A stretch of 64,000 nucleotides of DNA from Bursaphelenchus xylophilus (lineage: Eukaryota > Nematoda > Chromadorea > Rhabditida > Aphelenchoididae): contig CAJFCV020000004.1 of NCBI GenBank assembly GCA_904066235.2, positions 5,766,001 to 5,830,000 on the forward strand, in the 5' to 3' direction. The stretch's first letter is position 1. Each line of letters opens with the position of its first letter. The translations under genes and the position numbers were made by a program. Shown piece after piece: positions 1-11,635 of the stretch. The notes beneath the pieces were generated by a model that saw only the letters and a list, made by a program, of their open reading frames with translations, had not been told where the DNA came from and did no database searches.

Positions 1-2206
1 TTGGTCAACAAATTAAATTCATCCCCCGAAGGCATCTCAGGCTCCTTAAGAAGTTCAAACTCCCGGTCATAGACGTGTAATTGCTCATTGACCTCACCAA
101 ACTCGGGCTTGTCATCTCACGGGTATACATTTTTTTCTTTTTTTGTCACTTTATCGAATAAAATTTAATTAGCAGCTGTTTTCGTATCATTCTTGGCTGG
201 CCAAGGGAGCATGCCTGAGGCATTGTTGTTACAAATCGGTCTTAGAGATGTTCCTTTATCACGTATTTAATGCTTTTCTCAACTTTAGGGATTTCAATCA
301 GGACTTTTGAGCACTATTTTGTGAAAGTAAAGAGAGCAAAGTCTCAATTACCCCCAGGACGGCTAATTTTTTTATTTTCGAGACTTTGGTTTCCCTGAAT
401 TTTAATCAACTTGGCCACAAAAACACGTGTCTCTTCGGCCTGAAGTTGTCAAACGCCGAAATTGGATTGAAAGGCTGAAGAGGGAAGGGGACGAGGTTAC
501 GCAGCCCGAGATAAAGCCAGTGTTTGAGGAGATGTTGGAGACATTTAAACCTTTTCTTGTTTACCAAGACGGCCAGAGGACAGTGAGGGATATCAGTATC
601 GTCTCCCAAAGCCCATAAGGTACCCCACTCAAATATTATATTCAAATTAAAACCCAATTTTCAAAAACAACGCCATTATTATGTCATCGTGGCCGTCGAG
701 GAGACAAGTGTTTTACCTCCTGGATTAATACCGGAAATCATAAGTTTATTACCCAAGGACCACCCACAGCCGATAAAAATTGACAGCCCTGAGTCATTGG
801 GAGTATCCCTAGCATTAACTTTTCCCCATTCACTGAGAATGGTTAGGCCAAATTAGGAGGCAATGAGCAACAGGTCGTATTAAAAGACGCGTGCCCTTCT
901 CCCTCTCGTTTCTTAAGGATTTGGGCCGAAAAAGAGACGGGGGACTTAAGGGTTGAGCAAGGGCTATCATGGCCGGCTAGAGAGCAGCAAGTCGTCCGCT
1001 TTCTGCTTCCAGAGAGCTAGCCTCATTCCTCATGGAAAAAGAAGAAGAAGCGGCACTGTTTTCTGGGGCCGGGGTTCTCCCTTCTCTGACTGGTTTCTTT
1101 GTAGGAGAAGTCTTAAAAAATTAGTTTCTCCAAAAAAGTAAAGAGAAAATAAACTTTGGGCCGCCACTCTTTTGAATAATTTTTGCATCCGATGTCTAAA
1201 TGAGAGTCAGTTTAAGGTCGCGATGGCCAGTTTGCAGTCCTACTACAGTAATTGCGTAAAGAAACTTTCCTTACTTTTTATTTTCATTGTGTTCTCATTT
1301 CCAATATCACCTTTAAGGAACCAAAGATCGTCTAGCATAAGTCTTCGTCTCTGAATGTTTTGTTTCGTACTGGTTAGTTTATAAAATACAAGGAAGAAAT
1401 GGAAAGAGTGACGTCCCCCACTTTCCTGATCTCCATAATTCTATTTCCTTAAAGTATTTTATTTATTTTCGGAATTTCCCATGATTTCTCGCTTTCTCTG
1501 ATTCTCTTGCCCTGAAGGTGATGGATGAGGCTGGGCGAACCGAATTAGTGTTTTGGTCCAAGTCCCAGCATCGATGCCAAAAATTCGTCATTTTTTCTGT
1601 GGCTGGAGACGATGATCGCTCGTTGTTGTCTTGCGAAGGGACACGTTGCGCACCAATGTTTCTGTGTTTTGTGTTGTTGTCATGAGAAATTGAGGAATAT
1701 TAGAGTCGCTGTCCCAAGGTGAATGTATCTGTAAGGCCTGGGGGAAAGCAAGCCCTCTGGCACTTTTACATAGAAGCCATTTTCTTCGCGGCTCGACCCC
1801 GTAACTCGCCTCCTTTTTTATGAAATGGATTATATTGGGTGAAAAGAAGGTTCTCAAAGTGCGTCGTTCTTCTCTGAATCAAACTCAAGTAGAACATGTC
1901 ACGGCCAAAGAGAGACTTCTCTGACTAAAACGATCGCTTAATAAGGTCTTTGCCGCCGCGACAGTGACGTCAGAAAGCCGGCCATTTTTAACTATGCATT
2001 TGAATATCTTCTTTTACTCGTCTTCTATTTTGGGGAACGGCTGCGGAATTACCGTATTTTGAAGGGTATTTTAATATAAACGGGCGTATTTTCCGCGTTC
2101 AGTTCCTTTGATTTAATTTACTGTTCAATTATGATAATTAAATAATAGTTTAAGTGGGCCTTAAACTTTGGTGAGCAGAGCCCCGAGTTGCTGAGAGTCA
2201 GGCGGC
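1..2206. other. upstream region of Shal gene; no firm gene
   Basis: No gene can be supported here. The first ~117 bases look coding-like on both strands: an open acidic frame on the minus strand and an open basic frame on the plus strand. Either could be the edge of a gene outside the window, and there is no convincing splice site to decide. Bases 427-618 hold a short charged open frame on the plus strand with no recognisable family. The rest is AT-rich sequence without clear repeats. The stretch just before 2207 probably holds the 5' UTR and promoter of the channel gene, but I see no TATA box I would defend. Confidence 0.3.
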
Positions 2207-4453
2207 ATGGCGTCGGTGGCGGCTTGGCTGCCGTTTGCCCGAGCCGCCGCCATCGGGTGGGTTCCCATCGCCCGCCAGCCCATGCCTAAGCCACCGCTAG
2301 CGATTCAGGCGAAGGATCTGGCGGTCGATCATGTGTCCGACGAGAAACTGATCATCAACATATCTGGCAGACGATTCGAAACCTGGAGAAACACACTGGA
2401 GAAGTTTCCGGAGACCTTGCTTGGCTCCAACGAGAAGGAATTCTTCTACGACGAGGAGACCGGCGAATATTTCTTTGATCGGGATCCCGGTAAGTGCCGT
2501 AGTCCATCTTTATTCCGAAATTTTAGATCTCTTCCGACATGTCCTCACTTTTTATCGAACGGGGAAACTTCACGTAAGTGTTCCAGTCCCTTTCAATCAT
2601 TTTTTATAGTACCCCAAACACGAATGTCTGATGGCTTACGATGAAGAGCTCTCCTTCTTCGGGATAATGCCCGATCTGATCAGTGATTGCTGTTACGAAG
2701 ATTACAAGGACAAGAAGCGGGAGAATCAAGAAAGATTGATGGAAGAAACCTTGGAGGCGCCGGAGAAGGCCAAGGGGAAACAGACATTCCAGCAGCAGAT
2801 GTGGTCGGCCTTTGAAAATCCTCAGACTTCTTCCGTAGCACTGGTCTTTTATTACGTAACGGGTTTCTTTATTGCGGTTTCTGTGTTGTGTAATATCATC
2901 GAGACAATTCCTTGCCAGTACATTGACAACGAGGAGTCTATCACCTGCGGGGATATGTACGAGAGGCAGTTCTTTGTTCTGGACACAGCCTGTGTCATCA
3001 TCTTCACGGTCGAGTATTTATTACGACTGTTCGCGGCTCCAGATCGATGTAAATTTATGAGGTGAGTGTTCTGACAAATAAGATTTTATTTATGACTTGA
3101 TCTGTTCATTTAGTTTGCCTAAATTAATTTATTTTGTATTTAATTTGCAGGTCAATAATGTCGGTGATAGATGTAGTGGCCATTCTCCCATATTATGTGG
3201 GTCTGGGACTTCAGGACAATAAAGATATAAGCGGTGCATTTGTGACACTTAGAGTTTTTGTAAGCGTTTTATTTTCCCAGTAACTAATCATGCATACTTG
3301 TTTATAGTACAGTAATCTTTTGATTCCAGCGGGTATTTCGTATTTTCAAATTTTCTCGTCATTCTCAAGGACTTCGTATTTTGGGTTACACGCTCAAATC
3401 CTGTGCCTCCGAGCTGGGATTCCTAGTTTTCTCGCTAGCCATGGCCATCATAATCTTCGCCACCATCATGTATTACGCCGAGAAGAAGGTGCCAAATACC
3501 AAATTTACCTCAATCCCAGCCGCATTCTGGTACACTATTGTAACGCTAACCACACTCGGATATGGTGATGTAACTCCTCAGACGATAACTGGCAAGATTG
3601 TTGGCGGAATCTGCTCTCTCAGTGGAGTGTTGGTAATTGCCCTGCCAGTTCCAGTTATCGTCAGCAACTTCTCCAGAATCTACCATCAGAATCAACGGGC
3701 GGATAAACGAAAGGCGCAAAAGGCAGGGCTTTAGATTATCCAATACTTTTTTCATAAAGCACCAATTAATTGTCCGGTTTTAGAAAGCCCGTTTGGCCAG
3801 AATCCGTGTGGTCAAGAATGCGAGTGGCCAGGCATTGTTCTCCAAGAAGAAGGCCCACGAATCCAGAATGCAGGCCTTCGAACAAGGCGCCCTTCCTTTG
3901 GAGGCCCTCAAGGATGAAGATATCTTCGAGATCCAACACCACCATCTATTGCAATGTCTGGAAAGGGCGACTGTAAGCTGTTTTGGGAATACTGTAACCT
4001 TTCATTCTATATACAATCATATCCGATGCACATTAGGGAATCCATGCTCATTCCAAAACAGCTCAGATTAAAGGCTGTTTGAAAAGTCAGAATGACGCTA
4101 CGAATTACAAGTTTAATGTTTGTGTCGCTTAGGAACGGGAATACAACGAGACGGAGATTGACTACGACTACGGCCAACAAAGCACTCCCCCTCCATTCAC
4201 CTCTCTGGCCTCGGTCAGATCTCAAGGGAAGAAGTCAAGGGATGGATCCAGAATCATTAATCTGACCGGTTGTTGTGTTAGGGGACAACAGAAGAATGAG
4301 AATGATGATGGAAGCTCCAAAGGAAGGATTCATCGACAAACCACTATGAGTGAATCCTCCAATCTGGAAGAGAATCTCGTTTTGCATCAGAATAACTCCC
4401 GGCATTATGACAACGAAGCCAAGAACATGGATTCAGCCATGTCCAGTGTTTGA
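2207..4453 (+). CDS. shl-1: Kv4/Shal voltage-gated potassium channel
   Basis: Pore-forming subunit of an A-type (transient) K+ channel in the plasma membrane of neurons and muscle. Exons: 2207-2489, 2527-2573, 2610-3061, 3151-3259, 3330-3722, 3784-3972, 4133-4453; 1794 nt, 597 aa. The start gives the Kv4 N-terminus [20 protein letters not shown], the KChIP-binding segment. Next come the T1 tetramerisation domain with its zinc-site residues (HEC, then DCCYEDY), S1-S3, an arginine-rich S4 ([15 protein letters not shown]), the selectivity filter TLGYGD, and the Kv4 C-terminal motif [10 protein letters not shown]. The protein ends MSSV, which fits a class I PDZ ligand. The C-terminus, more than the core, separates it from Shaw and Shaker. 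Intron 5 has a GC donor rather than GT (see findings). The gene converges on the GRAMD4-like gene. Confidence 0.95.
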
Positions 4454-4613
4454 CATGATATCAGTTATCGTTTATTGTACATTTATTTTTGTCTCCTACC
4501 ACATTTACTTTCCGTTTTTGTTGTTATTTTCCATTAAATATAAGGCTTTTCGAATATTCGCTTACTTTTATCACAACGGATCAACAGTCAACAACTGTAT
4601 GTATATATATACA

Positions 4614-4619
4614 AATAAA
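4614..4619 (+). terminator. candidate poly(A) signal of Shal gene
   Basis: An AATAAA hexamer lies 161 bases past the Shal stop codon and 86 bases short of the stop codon of the convergent minus-strand gene. The two 3' UTRs probably abut. Confidence 0.4.
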
Positions 4620-4704
4620 TATCCGATGACATTGTTAAAGCTCGAGATAACAACATTTAAAATACTTTCTGGATATATACAAACATATTCTGATTACATT
4701 AACT

Positions 4705-7700
4705 TCAATGTAATGTGTCGTTTTGAAGATCGAAATCTAAAAGATTGGTCGTTTCCTGAAGGCATTTGTAGAAGTCATCACATTGCCGGATCCGGATGAA
4801 TCTCAGTGGCTTTGGCTTCGATTTTAATTGCAATTCGATCCCTTTACTTCCTCCGGGGAATAAGCGACCAATCGCTTTAAGGAGACGGACCTAAATGAAG
4901 TAATGTATATAACCGGCATTTACCAACTACTGGAGAACTGAATCAAAAATATTACTTTCTTGAACATAACCAACTGATCGAAGGGGATCTCGATTGTCTC
5001 CGTTAGATCGCTTTTTGCATTTTTGTAGGAAAACATTAACATTCTGCAAATGATTTACTTGCAAATTAAGGCAATTATGACTTCCATTAGAGGTTGTATA
5101 CAGGGTGGGCCAAAAAAACGGACATTAATTTTTTATCCATTTTTTCTTGCAATGAAACAGTTTGTGAAAAAAGGTGTATATGGCGTGAAAGTACTATGTT
5201 AAGGAAACATATTTACTGAAGAATTTTCACCCTACCTGCAAAAGTTTCCGACATACGATTGCAAAAAAAATGCCGGGTCAACGCTCCAATTCCCGCGGCA
5301 AAATTTCAAAGTTTCTTGCCCCTAAATTTTTTAGAGCTGCTACACAGACATATCAAGCAGTCGAAGCGAAACAAGGAGGCCATGTAAAGAAGTGTTTTTG
5401 GAAAACGTGGTCAGAATATGGGCTGGCCTAGGATTTTGGGTCGTATCAATCGTTCAGCAAAAGTATATAAACAATTTAAATCGTTGTGATAAAGCAGGAT
5501 AGTTGACAATTATAAAACTATTTTCTTTCCATTGATTACGGTATCTGTGCCGGGATGCGCGGACTTTTAATTTTGTCCATTTTTTGGCCAACCCTGTACA
5601 GCCAACTACAAAAAAAATAGTCTCTGAAGTAGAAAAGTTATCGCAAAACTCACGAATCGTTCAAAATAAGTTCCCCTTGGGTCAGGCCCTTAGGGAATGC
5701 CTGATTTTTGTCGATCATAGAACAAGGACGACCTGAAAATAATAAAAACGTAAATGCGGACAGGGCCCAGGTTTAGTTTTAAAAAACGATACTCACGGAT
5801 TTCGAATAACAAGTTTTCGTTTGTTTTCTCGATCGAAATCGAGGAAGAGCAACAGGAATCCGAGAAACTCAGATCCGCCGACCCTCTTCGGCTGGTGTCG
5901 CAGGTCTTTACTGTGCAATTCGTGGTTGTGGAATCGTTGCGCAACAGTTTATTTTTCAACTGAAAGTGGTTTTAATTGACATATAACCAAGGTGATTTAT
6001 ATCTGGCGGCAAGGTCGGTATGCCGATGATTTTTTACGCCTACTTGGCCAAAAAAAATTTCAAGTTTCAGCGATTTCGGCCCGAAAATCATCCTTGAAGA
6101 CTTTGGGAAGACATAGAGAGGTCAATTCAAGGTTTTGTTTGAAATTCAGTCGGTTGAAAATAGCGGGTCTCAGCTCCAGAAAAAATTATTTTTTCTAACA
6201 AGGGAAGTCACTTTTTTCGCAGATCGATCCATACTGGTGACCTAGTGGACAGTGAAGGCCTCAGGCTGTGTAAGAAGAATCTGGCGTCCAAAAGTGTTTA
6301 CGGGCCCTGAGGGCAGAGTTATGGCTCATCAAAGTTCGCGCAAAAAAGGTTCCGAAAAGACCCTCCAAAAAAAGGGATCGGAAAAGTGAGCTTCGGTAGC
6401 AGAGTGGTTCGCAGATTTTTCTTTTGTCTGGAAGGGCCAGGGTTCGGATTCCTCTTCCCGGCAATAACTAAAAATAATATTGTAAGAGTAGCGTAAGTTA
6501 CAAAAAAAATTGTTTTGAAATAATTTTTGAAAAATATTATTATCCTGTCGTTAAAATTTGGGGAAGACGTTGTGAGCTTGGACACAGTGAGGGATGCGAG
6601 GGCATTTTTCCACCGAGGATCGCATTCAATTTCTGGAATAATTCGGCGATTACGGTGGATCAAGACGCCGTATCATTGGAGAAAACTGCGGGAACTTTGG
6701 CGTAAAGGTAGGGCTGGGATTCTCAATATGTATATCTCTGATGTTTTAGAAGACGCCCTTGGTGATCGTGATATCATGCTGAAGCGTTTGAGTCAAACGC
6801 TTGCTGTCTGGGCAGATGATAAATTTAGTGACGATATGAACAAAATCGTCATTTTTTTAACGACAGGATAATAATATTTTTCAAAAAATACTTTAAAATA
6901 TTTTTTTTGTAACTTACCCTACTCTTACAATATTATTTTTATTAATTGCCGGGAAGAGGAATCGAACCCTGGCCCTTCCAGACAAAAGAAAAATCTGCGA
7001 ACCACTCTGCTACCGAAGCTCACTTCTCCGATCCCGTTTTTTTGGAGGGTCTTTTCGGAACCTTTTTTGCGCGAACTTTGATGAGCCATAACTCTGCCCC
7101 CAGGGCCCGTAAACACTTTTGGACGCCATATTCTTCTTACACAGCCTGAGGCCTTCACTGTCCACTAGGTCACCAGTATGGATCGATCTGCGAAAAAAGT
7201 GACTTCCCTTGTAAGTAGGCGTAAAAATTCATCGGCATACTGAGCTTGCCGCCAGATATAAATCACCTTGGTTATATTTTAACCCGTTGCACATAGACTA
7301 TAAAGAATACCGTAAATAATTCTAGGTTTGCTGTTTACTTCATCGATTGTCTTAACAAGAAGAAGCAATTTAGTTCATAAAAATTTTAAATTCTTACAAT
7401 TTTTTTATCAAAAATTCAAAAATTTCCAAAAAAGTTCAATAGACAATCAAAATGACAGAAAATTTTGACATGACGAAAACGACGCCAATTTAACAATGTA
7501 ACTGACGCGTAATACTGCAAGGTAGTACTTTTTACCTGTAAAAGCACTTCTCATCCACACAAAACGTTACTAATTTACAGTACTACTTAAGACAAACAAG
7601 TATATACGAGAAAAAAATGCATTTTCTAAATCAATCCGATCACCCTACAGCAGCAGACCTTCTAAATGTAAGATGACTCACCTTTTGCGACAATTCAGAT

Positions 7701-10175
7701 GAATATGTGTCACTCTGCCGTCTTAATGCGGTCGTTTTTTTCTCCATTTTTTCTAATTTATGCGGTGATTTGGGGAGATGACGATAAAAGAAAAAGGCGA
7801 TGTCAAACATCTGCCTGAGGCGGGGAAAGCGGTAATAAAGATACGTCATGATGAACGCCTTACCGCCACATAACAGTCCTGCAATGTTTAAGACGTTAGA
7901 ATTCAATTACAAACCTTCAAAGATCATAAAATACGAATAAGATTAAGTGTAAGCAAGTGTAATAAAAACATTTTCTTACCGATTACAATCAAAAAAGTAT
8001 TCAGGGAGGTCAAAACGTGGACCCAGAAGAAGAAAGATAAGATCAGGACGAACTTCAAGGTCACCTCGGGCTTCCGCCACATAAAGAGTCTGGAGAAAAA
8101 TTAAATTAAAAAAAGGATTACTGTAACATACGCTCTCAACTTCTCCAAGGCGTCAGCACTGAAGGTAAGCAACATTTGGGCTTTCTTAACCACATAAAAT
8201 ATTAATTGGGCCCCATTTAAATCAAATTTGGGAGAAGGGACCTTCCTTCGAGGTAGGAAATTGAGGCCTATATCAATATTCCTAAAGAATCGAATAATTA
8301 ATACGCAAACTTCCATTTAAGCCATCAGGCAGTGTCAAGTGTTGGCCCAATGTGTATAGCCAATATTACAACATTCTATGACCAGCTGAATTGAAATTAC
8401 AGACAAACTTTTTAATTCTGGCCATTAGAAAAGGCTGGCCAAAGTGTCAGAATGGATGCGAAGCCTCAAAAAAGGTAGCCTAAAGGCTGGAATGGGTGTC
8501 AAAGAATAGGAATTGATTTTTTGAATGGCTGGCAAAAATTTTTTTATTTCTTACTGACTACAAAACTCTACTCTTTAAAAGTCCTAAAAAGTAGTCCCAC
8601 GATTACTTACTTTTGAGTTTTGAGATAGTTAATTCCTAATTGTAAAAGAAAAAGAAGATACACCAAGGGGATAAGGATCTCGTTCCACACAGCATTCATG
8701 TACACCATGAACAAACAGAGGGATGCCAGAGGCGCTTTCCATGTGCAAAAATCCCATAATCCGGCACCAAATTCAAGATAGAAATGGCTCTCGACCACTA
8801 CAATGGATGAAACAATTAACTGCAAGTCCTTCTTAACACACTTACAACATCGTTGAACATCCCGGCCCAAAACTGAAGCACTCAGTCTGTGATCGGCCTC
8901 CGAATTCTCGTGATGGATCCGATTGTCCTTTAAACCATCAACAAACTCAGTCCAGAGTTCATCGATGGAATTCTTCGTGTTTTTCCATCGATAACTCGAG
9001 ATTACGGACATATCAGAAGAGGACACAGACTCACTCCCATCTACATCCACATGCCCAGAATCTGGCGAAGATGGGGCCACCAATCTGAAAGAGATGATAC
9101 AAGAGATCAACTGGATGGATAAGATCTCTGAAGAACCGGAGATCAAAAGAACAGACTCACAGCATATCTAGAGAACAACTTTCTTCCGGGGAATCTGGAT
9201 CGGCCAAATGGTCTCGATGACTAAGAAGAGGGGGGATGTCACGAAGAGAACGCACTGGGAACAGCGAATGCACGGTGGAACGACGCTGTTGGTGATATCG
9301 ATGCTTATCTGAAGGGGGCCGAGGGCCTCGACGGTCTTCCTCGCTGCAAGCTGTAACTATCTTTTGGAACAATCTGTTGGGAATGGGGTTACGGAAACAG
9401 AAACTGTCAAGAAATCCCTCGAATTTAACGCTTCCACTCACCTCCCAGATCGTCATTACAATGCATAATCAAGGCGAATAAATATAACGGTGAATAGATC
9501 TAGGAAGGGAAATTCGTTCAAAAAACATTCAAGTAAAAGCCCTGAGGCGTTGTTTAAAAAGGGAATAGTTACTGGCTGAGCTTTGATGGGAATCGTGGTT
9601 CGAATCGACTTCAAAACAACACAAATCACGCTTAACAGCACAGTTATACGAATTAACTGTATTGAAAAAGACTATTTGTAAGACAGAAATCAAAAAAGAG
9701 CACGCACGTTAGATTACTAATGATAAGAATATGCAGTATACTTGTTATCGACCCACTTGAGACAGTCGACGCACGTGGGAACAGTTACAAAAAACATTAC
9801 TTTGCTTCATGTTATCACTACAACCTCCCCTACAAACGAATATTCTCCAAATGCAAATCGTATCTTTCTCTTCGCAATAGTAATATTACAGTTATAAGAC
9901 CCCCACTTTTGTGGTTTTATTATCTGAGTTCTAAAGTAAAGAGGTGGAATAAAACATGTGGCCAGGCATAAGTCAAAAGTCGGCTGCCATTATTTAATTA
10001 AAAGGTGCTCAGAGAAAGAAGACAGAAAAGATTATTGACGAAAACATTCCAAACAAGCATTACTTTACTCACCTTTCAAGAATTCACGACAAAACCGGTA
10101 ATAAAGAAGGTTCTTGAGGCCGAGGAGGATGTGTAATGTCTGCTTAATCTGGTTGCGGTTCTTATCCCTTCTCAT
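4705..10175 (-). CDS. GRAMD4: GRAMD4-like membrane protein
   Basis: Exons in transcript order: 10175-10073, 9350-9161, 9084-8611, 8281-8132, 8089-7980, 7878-7682, 5959-5797, 5732-5654, 5043-4956, 4890-4705; 1740 nt, 579 aa, about the length of vertebrate GRAMD4. Residues ~213-252 hold a hydrophobic pair that starts with a TWKAPL motif. A helical stretch (KKAQMLLTFSADALEKLRA) leads to the LFMWRKPE motif, a third membrane segment and the YRFPRLRQMFD motif. Exons 7-10 encode a serine-rich linker and a C-terminal GRAM domain (FPKGLTQGEL ... IRQCDDFYKCLQE). GRAM domains bind lipid; GRAMD4 proteins are tied to mitochondria, ER contacts and cell death in other animals, and a role here is inference. 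Intron 6 (1.7 kb) contains the 5981-7277 palindrome and intron 8 the 5101-5596 element. The start in exon 1 is the least certain part. Confidence 0.85.
5101..5596. mobile_element. Tc1/mariner-type TIR element, internally deleted
   Basis: Inverted ends are cagggtgggccaaaaaa at 5101 and its complement ending in ggccaaccctg at 5596, flanked by TA on both sides (5099-5100 and 5597-5598). The 496-bp interior has no full transposase, so it is a non-autonomous copy. It lies in intron 8 of the GRAMD4-like gene. Confidence 0.8.
6390..6461 (+). other. tRNA-like unit in left arm of palindrome
   Basis: The A box TAGCAGAGTGG (6397-6407) matches the Pol III consensus. A B-box-like GGTTCGGATTCC (6441-6452) has one extra base. 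Spacing is that of a tRNA without a long variable arm. The acceptor stem does not pair, so this is tRNA-derived repeat DNA, not a working tRNA gene. Confidence 0.55.
6949..7020 (-). other. tRNA-like unit in right arm of palindrome
   Basis: Mirror copy of the unit at 6390-6461. The B box here is the canonical GGTTCGATTCC (complement of 6958-6968) and the A box is the complement of 7002-7012. Acceptor pairing is again missing. Confidence 0.55.
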
Positions 10176-10908
10176 CACTGTAGAGTCTCTCTTTTTAGCC
10201 GACCATTAATTATCTTTAGCCCCTTCTCATTCTTTTCGTTTTTCGTATAATTTGATAAGCGGAATCGGGAGGCAGACTGCGCCCTCACTTTTGATGAAAT
10301 TGGAAATTTTAAAACGGATTTTTTTTTTCATTTTCAGTTTTATTCCAGATGACGCAGACTACAGGGTGGGCCACTCGAAACGGGTAAGTTTTTTCTTTGG
10401 ATTTCTCCGCGGAGACTCCGCCGATTTTCCCGAAATTTAGATTTTTCTGTAGCTGAGACCCGCCATTTTTAACCGGTTGAATTTGAAAAAAATATATTTT
10501 GAACTGACCTTTCTGTGCCTTCCCAAAGTTTTGAAGAATTATTTTCGAGCCGAAACCGCTAAAACTTTGAAAATTTTTGGAATGATTTTCAATTGACTTT
10601 CTCGGACTTGGAAAATTTTTGGCTTTTTTTGGTAAAATCGGGAAGTAAAAAGTTGCGTATGCTCTCTCTAAACATGATTAAGGAAAATTGAAAGCAAAAA
10701 TAGTGTTGTTTGCATTACCGATAGGGTACGAACTTTCAAAAAAAACCAATTTTTCAACGAGGTTGCAAAAGTCCACACAATTGGCAACGAGCCCCAGCTC
10801 CAAGTCATTGAAGCCTGGAGCCCAGCCCGATTAAAGATAGACGATGTTCACGATCTGCAATTCGAGCTGTTCACGACTCTCATGACTCTCAAAGCTCCTA
10901 CAAGTTTG

Positions 10909-11491
10909 AGTAAGACATTGGATGTCTTGAGGAATATCTGGCCTGGTTTTTGAGCCCTGATCCGCGGTTGACCCGCGCTCCCCTTCCGTGATCCGGGCGC
11001 TAATTTTGGCCGGTTATTTTTGGCCCTCATTTTGGCCCTACAAACTACAGGAGTCAAAAAGGACACCGATGCCTCACACCTGGTGAGTCACCTGCGAGGA
11101 GGCCTGAGGGCAGAACTTTCAGGAGGGTTCTGGAAGCTCCATAATTTTCCATAATTAGCGGCCACTGCAAACTACGATGGGCGCAGCACAGAGCACATGG
11201 GAATGGCCTCAAGATCACCAGTTGCCCCGCCCAGGATCAAGCACTATATAAGACGGCATCAGCGCCTCTGCCAGGACGTCCACCCAGAGTATAACCTCTA
11301 GGGTATTGTTTTGTAGTACTACTGTGTTTTGTTTTATTGTGTGTTTGTTAGCCGAGCTCGAGATAAAATATTGGCCATATATTGTGGGTTTTCCTTGTCC
11401 CTCCACTGCACTACGCCGTGTAGGCTCTGATACTTCAGAGCAAGATCCGCCGCGGTCTACTGAGACCGGAAACCCACCCCGCGTTTTAACT
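10909..11491 (+). repeat. 5' LTR
   Basis: Begins AGTAAGACATTGG and ends GTTTTAACT; compared with the 3' LTR it has one extra T in a T-run near 10953 and a T/G difference near 11290. A TATA-like ctatataag lies at 11244-11252. Confidence 0.9.
11244..11252 (+). promoter_or_regulatory. TATA box of 5' LTR
   Basis: The sequence ctatataag sits mid-LTR, where a U3 promoter is expected; the same sequence recurs in the 3' LTR near 16684. Confidence 0.5.
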
Positions 11492-11508
11492 GGTAGCAGC
11501 GAGTGGTT
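11491..11508 (+). promoter_or_regulatory. candidate primer binding site
   Basis: TGGTAGCAGCGAGTGG begins at the last LTR base. Starting with TGG right at the LTR edge is what a tRNA 3'-end complement looks like. I cannot assign the tRNA. Confidence 0.5.
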
Positions 11509-11635
11509 GTCTATTATACCTCCAAGAGGTTTTTAGACAGTTAATCCGTACTCTTCGGAGTACTCGAGGTATCATCGCTTTCGACAGCGGTGATAAGAGT
11601 ATCATCTATAATTGTATTGTATTTTTAGATTCGTC

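Larger units (their letters stand above)
5981..7277. repeat. 1.3 kb palindromic (fold-back) element with tRNA-like units
   Basis: Outer ends atataaccaaggtgattt (5981) and its complement (ending ~7277) begin long inverted arms that extend inward to about 6557 and 6851, leaving a ~290-bp unpaired centre. The left arm has ~150 extra bases (about 6045-6200) related to the arms of the 10362-17316 element, so it took a later insertion or gene conversion. Each arm carries a tRNA-like unit. The whole element lies in intron 6 of the GRAMD4-like gene. Confidence 0.8.

Noticed and set aside
2207..4453. Shaw- or Shaker-type assignment for the potassium channel
   Set aside because: The N-terminal [17 protein letters not shown], the [10 protein letters not shown] motif and the C-terminal KARLARIR stretch are specific for Kv4/Shal.
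6527..6871. 114-aa plus-strand frame in the centre of the 5981-7277 palindrome
   Set aside because: It spans the loop and inner arms, has no recognisable domain and starts in repeat sequence; possible but unsupported.
6390..7020. Two functional tRNA genes
   Set aside because: A and B boxes are present but the acceptor stems do not pair, and the units lie in a palindromic repeat.
7640..10175. MCTP-type C2/transmembrane protein, or a GRAMD4 truncated before the GRAM domain
   Set aside because: The paired membrane segments fit GRAMD4 better, and in-phase exons for the GRAM domain were found further downstream at 5959-4705.
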